NCBI GenBank assembly: GCA_048527645.1
Contig: DBGFNI010000136.1
Coordinates: 1 to 20,836 of the forward strand
Length of the DNA: 20,836 nucleotides
Source of the DNA: HGM12669 sp048527645
GTDB taxonomy: Bacteria > Bacillota > Clostridia > Oscillospirales > CAG-272
Direction: 5' to 3'
Positions within the stretch are counted from its first letter, which is position 1, and the number at the start of each line of letters is the position of its first letter. Below are positions 8,676-15,522 of this stretch, piece after piece. The notes below the pieces were generated by a model that was given only the letters and a program-made list of their open reading frames with translations, did no database searches and was not told the DNA's origin. The position numbers and the translations under genes were made by a program.

Positions 8676-9092
8676 CTATGCGACGATCTGATAACGAATA
8701 TATGTTTTACAGATACGGTCGCAAACGCGAACCGCCGCTAAAAAAGCAACAGTCAAAACCGCAAAAAATACTGCGTAAGCCGCCGCCGACGGCATGTGCC
8801 CCTGCACTGCGATCAGCGCAGCCAAAGACAAAATCGCCGGTAGCAAATAGATCACCGCACAAATTGCAATCACCTTTCCGCTGCGTGTCACAATCACCGC
8901 CTGCTCTCCCACCTGCTTGCCGATGGGGTCGGACAGCGTCAGGCGAATCGGCGGCGTTTTCACCAAAGACGCGGTGCAACTCACCCCGTCGCATTGCGCG
9001 TGACAGCCCTCACAGGCGCTGCTGCGCGTAATCTGCAACGTCACTGTGCCCTTCTCCCGATCAACGGCAATCACCGTTGCTGTTTGTTTCAT
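8676..9092 (-). CDS. RseC/MucC-family (SoxR-reducing system) membrane protein
   Basis: This 138-residue protein matches the RseC/MucC family, whose members help modulate sigma-E in proteobacteria or reduce SoxR alongside Rnf-type complexes. Here its role is unassigned. The first 70 residues form a small beta-rich cytoplasmic domain with a cysteine cluster at residues 27, 30, 34 and 39 (CEGCHAQCDGVSC), a probable iron-sulfur or metal site. Two hydrophobic segments follow at about 75-97 and 103-123, then a short basic tail. The frame is open further upstream, but ATG 9090-9092 is the likely start, since GAAGGA lies about 11 nt before it and the family begins at this point. It starts 22 nt after the COG2509 oxidoreductase gene. 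The two might form a redox pair, but that is inferred from proximity only. Confidence 0.82.
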   Translation of the reverse strand: MKQTATVIAVDREKGTVTLQITRSSACEGCHAQCDGVSCTASLVKTPPIRLTLSDPIGKQVGEQAVIVTRSGKVIAICAVIYLLPAILSLAALIAVQGHMPSAAAYAVFFAVLTVAFLAAVRVCDRICKTYIRYQIVA

Positions 9093-9114
9093 CCCGGTTT
9101 CATCCTTCTTTCTC

Positions 9115-10734
9115 TTATTGCGCCTCACAGGGCGAAAAACGCGCCGCCAAAGCCGTTGCGCAGTGGATGCCGTCAATCGCCGCGGAGGTAATGCCCCCCG
9201 CATAGCCGGCCCCCTCCCCCGCGGGGTAGACACGGTCGCATGCTACGGCGGTATAAGTGTCCGCTCGTAGAATCCGAACAGGCGCGGAGGTGCGTGTTTC
9301 CACCCCCGTCAAAAGCGCGTCCGGCGCAGAAAAGGCGTGAATTTTTCTCTCAAACTGCCGGATGCCCATATCGAGCATCTCCGTGACAAAGGGCGGCAGC
9401 AGCTCGTGAAGAGGGGCAAGCCGCACAAAGCCGTTCATATAGGTCGGCTGCACACGTGAGGGGGAGCAGAGCACCTCACGGCTCAAAAAATCGCCCACCG
9501 TCTGCACGGGCGCGGCGTAAGTTTTGCCGCCCGCGGCAAACGCCTGCTGTTCCAAACGCCGCTGGAGGGCGATTGCCCCGGCGAACGTCCCGCCGTAGTC
9601 CTCCGGTAAAACAGAAACCGCCAGCGCCGCATTGGCATTTTTGCCGCTGCGCGCCGCATTGCTCATCCCATTGACAACCACGCCGCCCGTTTCGCTTGCG
9701 GCTGCAACAACCTCGCCGCCGGGGCACATGCAAAAGGAATATACGCCGCGCTGCGCACAGCGGTGTGAAAGATGATATTCGGCGCGCGGCAGACGCGGAT
9801 CCATCGCATGCTCGCCGTACATCGCCTGCTCAATGTCCGACTGCAAATGCTCGATCCGAACGCCGACGGAAAAAGGCTTGGGCAGCATATCATAACCCTG
9901 CTCTGCCAGCATCTGATAGGTGTCGCGCGCACTGTGCCCCACCGCGAGAATCACTGCACCCGCGGGGATCTCTCCGTGTGTTGTCTGCAGTGCCACGCCG
10001 TCCGGCATGGGACGGATCCCGGTCAGCTTGCAGCGAAAATGAAAGGTCGCTCCCAAACTTTGCAGCAAATCGCGTGCGGATGCGACCACCCGCAGCAGCA
10101 CATCCGTTCCGATGTGGGGGCGCGCACAGGTCAAAATCTCCTCGCCGGCGCCGAGGGCAGCGAATGTCTGCAAGACGTAGTGCGTCAGTCCGTCGTTGAT
10201 TCTGGTCACCAGTTTTCCGTCAGAAAAGGTACCGGCTCCGCCGGCACCGAACTGAATATTGCTTTCTGTGTCCAGCTCACGGGTACTCAAAAAACGGCGC
10301 ACCGCCGCCGCGCGCTGCTCAACATCGTCTCCCCGCTCCAAAACAATCGGCCGGTATCCCGCCTTTGCAAGCACAAGTGCGGCAAACATCCCGCAGGGAC
10401 CGAAGCCGACAATCACCGGACGGTATTTCAGCCTCTCGCTCCCCCGCTCGATTTGCGGCTGAGAAAGGGCAAGCAGATTAATATCCGGGCATTTGCGCAG
10501 CGCATCCGTCAAGCCGTTGCCCGCGCCGCACTCCGCGGTGATGCAAACAGAATATACGAACAGAATCCTGTCCTTTTTCCGCGCGTCAACGCTCCGGCGG
10601 AACACCGAAGCGTTGCAAATTTCTCCCAGCCGCCCCAAAGAATGCATCCACAGTTTTTTCGCCTTTTCCAGAGCCGAATGCTCCGGCTCTGTATACGGGC
10701 AGCTGATATTTTTAACAAGGAATGAATAGCGCAT
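9115..10734 (-). CDS. COG2509-type FAD/NAD(P)-dependent dehydrogenase
   Basis: This 539-residue flavoprotein belongs to the uncharacterised FAD-dependent dehydrogenase family COG2509. A nucleotide-binding Rossmann motif, VIVGFGPCGMFAALVLAKAG, sits at about residues 107-126 and is followed by VLERG, which binds the ribose of FAD. The family signature FGAGGAGTFSDGKLVTR is at about 162-178. Further motifs are VILAVGHSARDTY, the FCMCPGGEVVAA segment with two cysteines, and a C-terminal VYPAGEGAGYAGGITSAAIDG FAD-binding block. The N-terminal 100 residues form the small alpha/beta domain seen across this family. Its substrate is unknown. The start ATG lies 4 nt after the cdaR stop, and its AGGTGA ribosome binding site sits inside the end of cdaR, so expression is probably coupled to the cda genes. 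Confidence 0.88.
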   Translation of the reverse strand: MRYSFLVKNISCPYTEPEHSALEKAKKLWMHSLGRLGEICNASVFRRSVDARKKDRILFVYSVCITAECGAGNGLTDALRKCPDINLLALSQPQIERGSERLKYRPVIVGFGPCGMFAALVLAKAGYRPIVLERGDDVEQRAAAVRRFLSTRELDTESNIQFGAGGAGTFSDGKLVTRINDGLTHYVLQTFAALGAGEEILTCARPHIGTDVLLRVVASARDLLQSLGATFHFRCKLTGIRPMPDGVALQTTHGEIPAGAVILAVGHSARDTYQMLAEQGYDMLPKPFSVGVRIEHLQSDIEQAMYGEHAMDPRLPRAEYHLSHRCAQRGVYSFCMCPGGEVVAAASETGGVVVNGMSNAARSGKNANAALAVSVLPEDYGGTFAGAIALQRRLEQQAFAAGGKTYAAPVQTVGDFLSREVLCSPSRVQPTYMNGFVRLAPLHELLPPFVTEMLDMGIRQFERKIHAFSAPDALLTGVETRTSAPVRILRADTYTAVACDRVYPAGEGAGYAGGITSAAIDGIHCATALAARFSPCEAQ

Positions 10735-10738
10735 TTTC

Positions 10739-12022
10739 TCAGTTCACCTGAATGGTCACCTGATACGGTCCGCCCGTGACAAAGGCGGCGGCAGAATCAC
10801 CGCCCCGCAGCGTCACCACCGCGTTGACCTTTTGACCGTTGACGGGACTGTCCACATTGCTCATATCCACCACTGCGGTCAAATCCGTGTTTTTCAGATC
10901 TGCAAGGCGTGCCTGAGACGAGCCCCGCACCGTAATCTGCAGCGACTGGACGGCAGGAGAAACGCCCTCCGGCGCGTTTTTCAGCGTAATATTTTCTTCA
11001 CTCAGCACCAAGCTTGTGGTATAGCTGTTCTTGAGCGAGAGCGAAACCTGTATCTTTTCCGGAGCCTGCGAAAGCTCCACCCCCTCCGGCAGCTGCAGCA
11101 CAGAGGGCGAAAGGCTGCGCGCCTGCGTGAGGTTGCCGGTCGTCTCATCAATGGTGCTGACATTCAGCTCCGTTATGCTCTTCAGTTTTTCCACCGGTCC
11201 CCAGAGCGTTACGGCTTTCGGCTCGATGGAAACCTCCGTGTTGGAGGCGGAAAGATACCCGTACTGAAAATCAACCGTAAGCGTAACCGTCTTTGCCGTG
11301 CAAACGCTGACCTCGCAGTTTGCATGCTGCGCAGACATCTTCAAAAAGGAGGAGATAATCTCGTTTCCGTCGTGGTCAACCAGAACAAAATCTCCGGTTC
11401 CGCTGAAGGAGGTTGTGATCGTTCCGGTCTGCAGCACCAGCCGCGCCAGCGCGATCCGATCCAGCTCCGTCTGCGGCCCCTGCACCACAAGCGAGGTCAC
11501 CGAGGGCTTGCAGGTGCCGATCTGCAGCTCAGTCGACATGCTGTCATACCGAACCTCCGTCTCCACATCCACCTGCTTGGAGCCGTTTTTGTCGACATAC
11601 ACCATCATTTCGCGCGGGGAATAATCCGTCACAGCCGTGCCGCTCGGTGCTTCGATCACCACAGGCACTGACTGTTTGCCCGCCGCGGTAATGTCGGAAA
11701 GATCGAGATATGCCTCGATTTTTTCGTCGGAAAGATCGGCAAAAGCCGTTTTGCGTCCGCGCAGCGTCACCTCGACAATCGTGCCATCCCCCGTGATCGC
11801 GGTCATGCCCTCCGCATTCTGCGAAACCTGAATCGGTACGGAATTAAATGTTTCCTCATACATCGGGCTGTCCACGCTCATCACATAGCACCAGATCAAA
11901 AAGGATGCAACCGCACAAACAAGCAGCACAACCCAGTCCCCGGCATTGCCCGGAAGCAGCGGATGTCTGCGCTTGGTCCGCAGGGCCTGTCCGTCATGCT
12001 GAACGCTGTTATTTCCGTTCAT
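10739..12022 (-). CDS. cdaR: CdaR, YbbR-domain regulator of diadenylate cyclase
   Basis: This 427-residue protein has a short basic cytoplasmic N-terminus, one transmembrane helix at about residues 30-48, and a long extracytoplasmic region made of about four YbbR-type beta repeats (roughly 55-140, 145-235, 240-330 and 335-427). Repeats are marked by recurring phrases such as VEVTLRGRKTAFADL, SLVVQGPQTELDRI, VTLWGPVEKLKSI and ITVRGSSQARLADL. In Firmicutes, CdaR binds CdaA at the membrane and modulates c-di-AMP synthesis. ATG 12020-12022 is chosen because AGGAG lies 8 nt upstream; a longer reading would enter cdaA by 130 nt. The gene overlaps cdaA by 14 nt, so the two are translationally coupled. 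The usual third member of this locus, glmM, is not present; the next gene is the COG2509 oxidoreductase. Confidence 0.92.
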   Translation of the reverse strand: MNGNNSVQHDGQALRTKRRHPLLPGNAGDWVVLLVCAVASFLIWCYVMSVDSPMYEETFNSVPIQVSQNAEGMTAITGDGTIVEVTLRGRKTAFADLSDEKIEAYLDLSDITAAGKQSVPVVIEAPSGTAVTDYSPREMMVYVDKNGSKQVDVETEVRYDSMSTELQIGTCKPSVTSLVVQGPQTELDRIALARLVLQTGTITTSFSGTGDFVLVDHDGNEIISSFLKMSAQHANCEVSVCTAKTVTLTVDFQYGYLSASNTEVSIEPKAVTLWGPVEKLKSITELNVSTIDETTGNLTQARSLSPSVLQLPEGVELSQAPEKIQVSLSLKNSYTTSLVLSEENITLKNAPEGVSPAVQSLQITVRGSSQARLADLKNTDLTAVVDMSNVDSPVNGQKVNAVVTLRGGDSAAAFVTGGPYQVTIQVN

Positions 12023-12983
12023 CGCCGCTCTCCTCTCCGCCATCCTGCTGGCTTTCGGCTTGCGCGCGCTCGCGCGCGACCTGCTCATCGTTCTCGGTGT
12101 CAGCGTTGTCTTCATTGCCTTTCGCACCCGCACCGCGACGCCGCCGAACATACCGCCTGTGATGCGGCGCCTCGCCGCTTAAATAGCTCTCCAGCGTTTT
12201 GCTCAGGCTCTCCCGGTCATAGTCGCGGGTCAAATGCCCCTCAACCGCCAGTGAGATCACGCCTGTCTCCTCTGAGACGATCACGACAACCGCGTCGCTG
12301 TTCTCGCTCATACCGATGCCGGCACGGTGCCGCGTGCCCAAATCCTTGATAATATCCTGATTCATGGACAGCGGCAAAAAGCATCCTGCCGCGCAGATCC
12401 GATTGTTTGAAATCACAACCGCGCCGTCATGCATCGGCGCCTTGTTGAAGAAAATATTTTTCAGCAAAAACGCGTTTACATCCGCGTTGATGACCGTCCC
12501 CGTGCGGGTGATGTCACCCAGTTTTGTACTACGCTCGAATACAATCAGCGCACCGGTGCGGTCAGCCGCCATATCCTCCACCGCTGCCGTCACCTCACGG
12601 ATGCTCAGCGCGGTATCGCTTGCATTTTTCCCCTCGCCGATGCCGCGCAGACTACGAAACGGCTCCGCGCCCACCTTTTCCAGGGCAGATCGCAGCTCCG
12701 GCTGAAACACGATCAAAACAGCAAGGATGCCCACCTGAAAAACATTGTCAAGGATAAAGCGCAACACATGCATGTTCAGCAGCGTGCTCAAAGCAAGAAC
12801 GACCACGAGCACCAGAATGCCCGCCGCCAGTTTTCCCGCACGCCGCTGCCGGATAAAGCCGTAGACATAATACAGCAAGATACTGACAATCAGCATGTCA
12901 AAAATGTCCGTGATCTGAATGCTGCAGATCAGCCCCCAGACATATTCGCCCAGGGAAATGATTTGATTGATGATCGGTTGCAT
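12009..12983 (-). CDS. cdaA: CdaA membrane-bound diadenylate cyclase (c-di-AMP synthase)
   Basis: This 324-residue protein condenses two ATP into c-di-AMP, the second messenger controlling potassium, osmolyte and wall homeostasis. Three hydrophobic segments (about residues 27-45, 52-70 and 78-94) anchor it in the membrane and lead into VFQPELRSALEKVG and the DAC domain. Catalytic motifs are intact: MHDGAVVI with DGA at 186-188 and GTRHRAGIG with RHR at 218-220. After the domain ends near 268 there is a tail of about 55 residues, first Arg/His-rich (HHRRYVRRRRG) and then acidic and Gln-rich. This makes the protein longer than typical CdaA of about 275 residues. ATG 12981-12983 is chosen for its AGGGGG site; the open frame upstream crosses the promoter. 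It is the first gene of the minus-strand operon. Confidence 0.95.
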   Translation of the reverse strand: MQPIINQIISLGEYVWGLICSIQITDIFDMLIVSILLYYVYGFIRQRRAGKLAAGILVLVVVLALSTLLNMHVLRFILDNVFQVGILAVLIVFQPELRSALEKVGAEPFRSLRGIGEGKNASDTALSIREVTAAVEDMAADRTGALIVFERSTKLGDITRTGTVINADVNAFLLKNIFFNKAPMHDGAVVISNNRICAAGCFLPLSMNQDIIKDLGTRHRAGIGMSENSDAVVVIVSEETGVISLAVEGHLTRDYDRESLSKTLESYLSGEAPHHRRYVRRRRGAGAKGNEDNADTENDEQVARERAQAESQQDGGEESGDERK

Positions 12984-13034
12984 AGTTTCCCCCTGTGTAG
13001 CATGTGTTTGACGGTGGAGATAAGAATACATTTT

Positions 13035-13063
13035 ATTATACCATATATTTAACGGCATTTCAA
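13035..13063 (-). promoter_or_regulatory. Sigma-A type promoter of the cdaA operon
   Basis: Reading leftwards, a -35 box TTGAAA (13063-13058) and a perfect -10 box TATAAT (13040-13035) are separated by 17 nt. The predicted transcript start is near 13028, giving a leader of about 45 nt before the cdaA ATG. Just upstream lie A/T tracts, including an inverted repeat TTTTTTGG/CCAAAAAA (13067-13074 and 13082-13089), which could act as an UP-element or binding site. No other convincing promoter was found within the minus-strand gene run. Confidence 0.8.
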
Positions 13064-13170
13064 ATGTTTTTTGGTCTTTTTCCAAAAAAAGATGTAAAAA
13101 TTTACGCCCTTTTTCCTGCAAAGCGGCAAAAGCAGCGCGGGACGCAAAAACTAAGTATTTTTTTTTGCAA

Positions 13171-13205
13171 AACACTTTACCCGCCGCCGCGGAAAGTGTT
13201 ATAAT
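13171..13205 (+). promoter_or_regulatory. ispD promoter with embedded palindrome
   Basis: A perfect -10 box TATAAT is at 13200-13205, with a weaker -35 TTTACC at 13176-13181 spaced by 18 nt. An exact inverted repeat, AACACTTT (13171-13178) and AAAGTGTT (13193-13200), overlaps the -35 box and the first base of the -10 box. Its half-sites are 22 nt apart centre to centre, about two helical turns, which suits a dimeric regulator. A run of T (about 13158-13166) precedes it. The promoter is well supported; the operator role is inferred from geometry alone. Confidence 0.65.
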
Positions 13206-13236
13206 AGTACCGAAAAACAATCAGGAGGAAGAGCCA

Positions 13237-13950
13237 ATGCGAAATCATCCGTTTCATACCGCCATTATCGTTGCCGGCGGCAACGGCAGTCGCATGGGCA
13301 GCGCACAAAGCAAGCAAACCATGCTGCTGGACGGCGTGCCGGTGGTGATTCATACGTTGCGCGCCTTCGCACAAAGCGATCAGATCGATCAGATCGTGAT
13401 CGTTGCGAAAAAAGGAGAAGAAGACTGGTACGCGCCACAACTAAAGAAATACGGGATATCCAAAGTCGCAAAAATCGTCACCGGGGGTGACACCCGACAG
13501 GCCTCCGTTCTGCGCGGGCTGAAGGCAGTTGACGACCGCACAAAATATATCTCAATTCACGATGCGGCACGGTGCCTGATCACCCCCGCCCAAATCGAAG
13601 CCGTCGCGCGCGCCGCCTACCGCTGTCGCTGTGCCGCCGCTGCAAGCCGTGCCAAGGACACCGTCAAGACCGCCGACGCGCACGGACGCATCACCGGGAC
13701 CGTTGACCGCAATACCGTGTGGCTGGCGGCAACGCCGCAGACCTTTCAAACAGAACTGTACCGTGCTTGTGCGTACACGGCTCTGGAGCGCGGCATCACT
13801 GCCACGGACGACTGTATGCTGGCGGAAGCATTCGGCTTTTCCGTACAGCTGGTTGACTGTGGCTGGGAAAACCTGAAAATCACAACGCCGGAGGATCTGG
13901 TCATTGCGTACGCCATCCTTCAAGAGCGGAAAGGAGCCGCGTGGTCATGA
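13237..13950 (+). CDS. ispD: 2-C-methyl-D-erythritol 4-phosphate cytidylyltransferase
   Basis: This 237-residue enzyme couples CTP to methylerythritol phosphate in the MEP pathway of isoprenoid synthesis. The nucleotide-binding motif AGGNGSRMGSAQSKQ is at residues 13-27, including Arg19 and Lys26 equivalent to the catalytic pair of E. coli IspD. Later come IHDAAR (107-112), GTVDRN with Arg158, WLAATPQTF, and ENLKITTPEDL with Lys214, so all expected catalytic residues are present. The HDAAR loop is shorter by one residue, since the usual following Pro is missing. ATG 13237-13239 follows AGGAGG by 8 nt and is placed correctly behind a TATAAT promoter; the open frame upstream has no support. Its stop overlaps the ispF ATG (ATGA), so the two genes are coupled. 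Confidence 0.93.
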   Translation: MRNHPFHTAIIVAGGNGSRMGSAQSKQTMLLDGVPVVIHTLRAFAQSDQIDQIVIVAKKGEEDWYAPQLKKYGISKVAKIVTGGDTRQASVLRGLKAVDDRTKYISIHDAARCLITPAQIEAVARAAYRCRCAAAASRAKDTVKTADAHGRITGTVDRNTVWLAATPQTFQTELYRACAYTALERGITATDDCMLAEAFGFSVQLVDCGWENLKITTPEDLVIAYAILQERKGAAWS

Positions 13951-14435
13951 TACGAATCGGACACGGATATGACGTACACCGGCTGACATCGGGCCGCCCG
14001 CTGATTCTCGGCGGCGTCAACATACCGCACAATACGGGACTCGACGGACATTCTGACGCGGATGTGCTGACGCACGCCGTAATGGATGCCATTTTGGGCG
14101 CGGCTGCGTTGGGCGACATCGGCATGCATTTCCCGGATACAGACGAGCGCTTTCACGGCGCGGACAGTCTGAAGCTTGCCGCACAGGTGCTGGATAAAAT
14201 CCGCGAAAAGAATTATTCGATCGGGAATATTGACGCCACCGTAATCGCGCAAAAGCCCAAGCTCTCCCCCTTTATCCCGAAAATGCGCCGATGCCTTGCC
14301 GCCGCGCTGCAAATCAGAGAGGATCAGATCAACATCAAGGCGACCACGGAGGAAAAACTCGGCTTTTCCGGCAGAGAGGAAGGAATCGCTGCACACGCCG
14401 TTTGCCTGCTTTTCGCCAGCGGCGCAACCGCCTAA
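13947..14435 (+). CDS. ispF: 2-C-methyl-D-erythritol 2,4-cyclodiphosphate synthase
   Basis: This 162-residue enzyme converts CDP-methylerythritol 2-phosphate to the cyclic diphosphate, releasing CMP, two steps after IspD. Metal ligands are in the N-terminal GYDVH motif (Asp9, His11) and in GHSDADVLTHAVMDAILG (His43), and LGDIGMHFPDTD follows. The C-terminal INIKATTEEKLGFSGREEGIAAHAVCLL block forms the CMP-binding region. Length is normal for the family, which acts as a trimer in the cytoplasm. ATG 13947 overlaps the ispD stop and has AAGGAG 10 nt upstream; a GTG 6 nt earlier is too close to that site. IspD and IspF are separate proteins here, not the fused IspDF of some lineages. Confidence 0.96.
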   Translation: MIRIGHGYDVHRLTSGRPLILGGVNIPHNTGLDGHSDADVLTHAVMDAILGAAALGDIGMHFPDTDERFHGADSLKLAAQVLDKIREKNYSIGNIDATVIAQKPKLSPFIPKMRRCLAAALQIREDQINIKATTEEKLGFSGREEGIAAHAVCLLFASGATA

Positions 14436-14472
14436 AGCCGGCACGCTATGTTAAGCGCTTTTTCGCAAGAGC

Positions 14473-14498
14473 TTTGAGACACGGTTCTGCCGTGCCTC
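14473..14498 (+). terminator. Weak terminator-like hairpin after ispF (repeat copy 1)
   Basis: A hairpin with 5-bp core stem CACGG/CCGTG and loop TTCTG is extended by three more pairs across one mismatch (14476-14498). It lies 40 nt after the ispF stop and is followed by TTACCGTATTTT, a poor T tract. The 26-nt segment is identical at 25 of 26 positions to a second copy at 15474-15499. The rest of the 285-nt gap before thuA holds a loose inverted repeat (14524-14530 with 14556-14562), then the thuA promoter and leader. I see no gene in it. Confidence 0.55.
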
Positions 14499-14614
14499 TT
14501 ACCGTATTTTGGGCTTTTTCAGTCGCTGCGCTTCCCCACGCCTCCGCGGGCACGTCGCAGCGCCAAAACCGTTTGAATATTGCGAATTTTCCCGAAGAGA
14601 ATCCGCGGAAATCA

Positions 14615-14643
14615 TTGACAGCAAAATGAATTTGTGCTATGAT
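14615..14643 (+). promoter_or_regulatory. Sigma-A promoter for the thuA/beta-galactosidase cassette
   Basis: The -35 box is TTGACA (14615-14620, consensus) and the -10 box is TATGAT (14638-14643, one mismatch), spaced by exactly 17 nt. The transcript should begin near 14650, giving a leader of about 70 nt to the thuA ATG. The adjoining inverted repeat at 14654-14686 lies wholly in the leader. Confidence 0.8.
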
Positions 14644-14653
14644 GAATCCGATA

Positions 14654-14686
14654 AATGGTGAAAGGTATTTTTTGCGTTTCACCATT
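14654..14686 (+). promoter_or_regulatory. 10-bp inverted repeat in the thuA leader, possible operator or RNA hairpin
   Basis: The arms AATGGTGAAA (14654-14663) and TTTCACCATT (14677-14686) are perfect inverted copies with 13 nt between them. The element begins a few bases after the predicted transcript start and ends 34 nt before the start codon. A repressor bound here would block transcription, which suits a sugar-inducible cassette. It could also fold as an mRNA hairpin. No regulator gene is in the window. Confidence 0.5.
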
Positions 14687-14720
14687 AGATCGATTGATAT
14701 GCCAACAAAGGAGAAAAGTC

Positions 14721-15458
14721 ATGAACAAGAAAATCAATGTGACAATCTGGAACGAATATCGCCACGAGAAGAGCGAGCCCAGAATCGCCGAAATTTATCC
14801 CGAAGGCTTGCATGGACTGATTGCAAAGTTTTTGGGCGAGCTGGATGTCAACGACGAGCTGAATATCCGCACCGCAACGCTGGACGACCCGGATCACGGT
14901 CTGCCGGATGAGGTGCTCAATGACACAGACGTGTTGCTGTGGTGGGGTCACATTGCACACGGCGAGGTGCCGGATGAACTGGTCGAGAAAATCAGACAGC
15001 GCGTATACAGCGAGGGCATGGGCTTCATCGCATTGCACTCCGGTCACCACTCCAAGGTCTTCAAGGCAATCATCGGTACCACCGGCAATCTGCTGTGGAG
15101 TGACAACCAGCACGAAGTTCTTTGGAATGTCAACCCTGCGCATCCCATCGCTGCCGGCATCGGCGAGTACATTGATCTGACAGACGGCGAGGAAATGTAC
15201 GGCGAGCCCTTCGCAATTCCGCAGCCGGATGAGCTGGTGTTCATGGGCTGGTTTGAGCATGGTTATGTGTTCCGCAGCGGCTGCTGCTGGACAAAGGGAC
15301 GCGGTCATGTCTTTTATTTCCAACCCGGTCATGAGGAATGCCGTTCTTACTATAATCCCGACATTCAGCGTATCATCTACAACGCAGTCAAGTGGGCAAA
15401 GCCCAATGACTTTGGCTGTCCTGCACACCACTGCGACTACCGCGGCGCGATCTGCTGA
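14721..15458 (+). CDS. ThuA-family (trehalose utilisation) protein
   Basis: This 245-residue protein belongs to the ThuA family, which has a class I glutamine-amidotransferase-like fold without that activity. In rhizobia, ThuA works with the dehydrogenase ThuB in catabolism of trehalose and related disaccharides through 3-keto sugars. Visible family segments are the N-terminal VTIWNEYRHEKSEPRIAEIY, DVLLWWGHIAHGEVPDELVE, GMGFIALHSGHHSKVFKAI, and the C-terminal GWFEHGYVFRSGCCWTKGRG then VFYFQPGHEECRSYYNPDIQ. ATG 14721 follows AAGGAG (14708-14713) by 7 nt. The frame is open upstream through the leader, but that has no start support. The gene has its own promoter and precedes the beta-galactosidase by 64 nt, so both probably serve use of a galactoside or modified disaccharide. 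No ThuB-type dehydrogenase or transporter is in the window. Confidence 0.88.
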   Translation: MNKKINVTIWNEYRHEKSEPRIAEIYPEGLHGLIAKFLGELDVNDELNIRTATLDDPDHGLPDEVLNDTDVLLWWGHIAHGEVPDELVEKIRQRVYSEGMGFIALHSGHHSKVFKAIIGTTGNLLWSDNQHEVLWNVNPAHPIAAGIGEYIDLTDGEEMYGEPFAIPQPDELVFMGWFEHGYVFRSGCCWTKGRGHVFYFQPGHEECRSYYNPDIQRIIYNAVKWAKPNDFGCPAHHCDYRGAIC

Positions 15459-15474
15459 CCGATCCGAAAAAATT

Positions 15475-15501
15475 TTGAGGCACGGTTCTGCCGTGCCTCA
15501 A
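15475..15501 (+). terminator. Hairpin between thuA and the beta-galactosidase gene (repeat copy 2)
   Basis: An 11-bp perfect stem (15475-15485 with 15491-15501, GAGGCACGG core) encloses a TTCTG loop. On the plus strand only TTT follows, so termination would be partial. On the minus strand AAAATTTTTT follows. It sits 16 nt after the thuA stop and 21 nt before the beta-galactosidase ATG. It could lower downstream expression, protect mRNA ends, or simply be a dispersed terminator-type repeat. No separate promoter for the beta-galactosidase is evident. Confidence 0.6.
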
Positions 15502-15522
15502 TTTACATCATGAGAGGTTTTT

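Noticed and set aside
14524..14562. A 7-bp inverted repeat (CGCTGCG/CGCAGCG) that might belong to a small RNA
   Set aside because: The arms are short with 25 nt between, there is no clear promoter or T tract in a matching position, and such pairs are common in GC-rich sequence.
14446..14685. A 79-codon minus-strand frame in the ispF-thuA gap
   Set aside because: No ribosome binding site precedes it, it crosses the thuA promoter and the hairpin repeat, and its sequence is not recognisable.
14291..15513. Short frames downstream of ispF and thuA that share the peptide LRHGSAVP
   Set aside because: The shared peptide simply reflects translation of the two hairpin copies; neither frame has start support.
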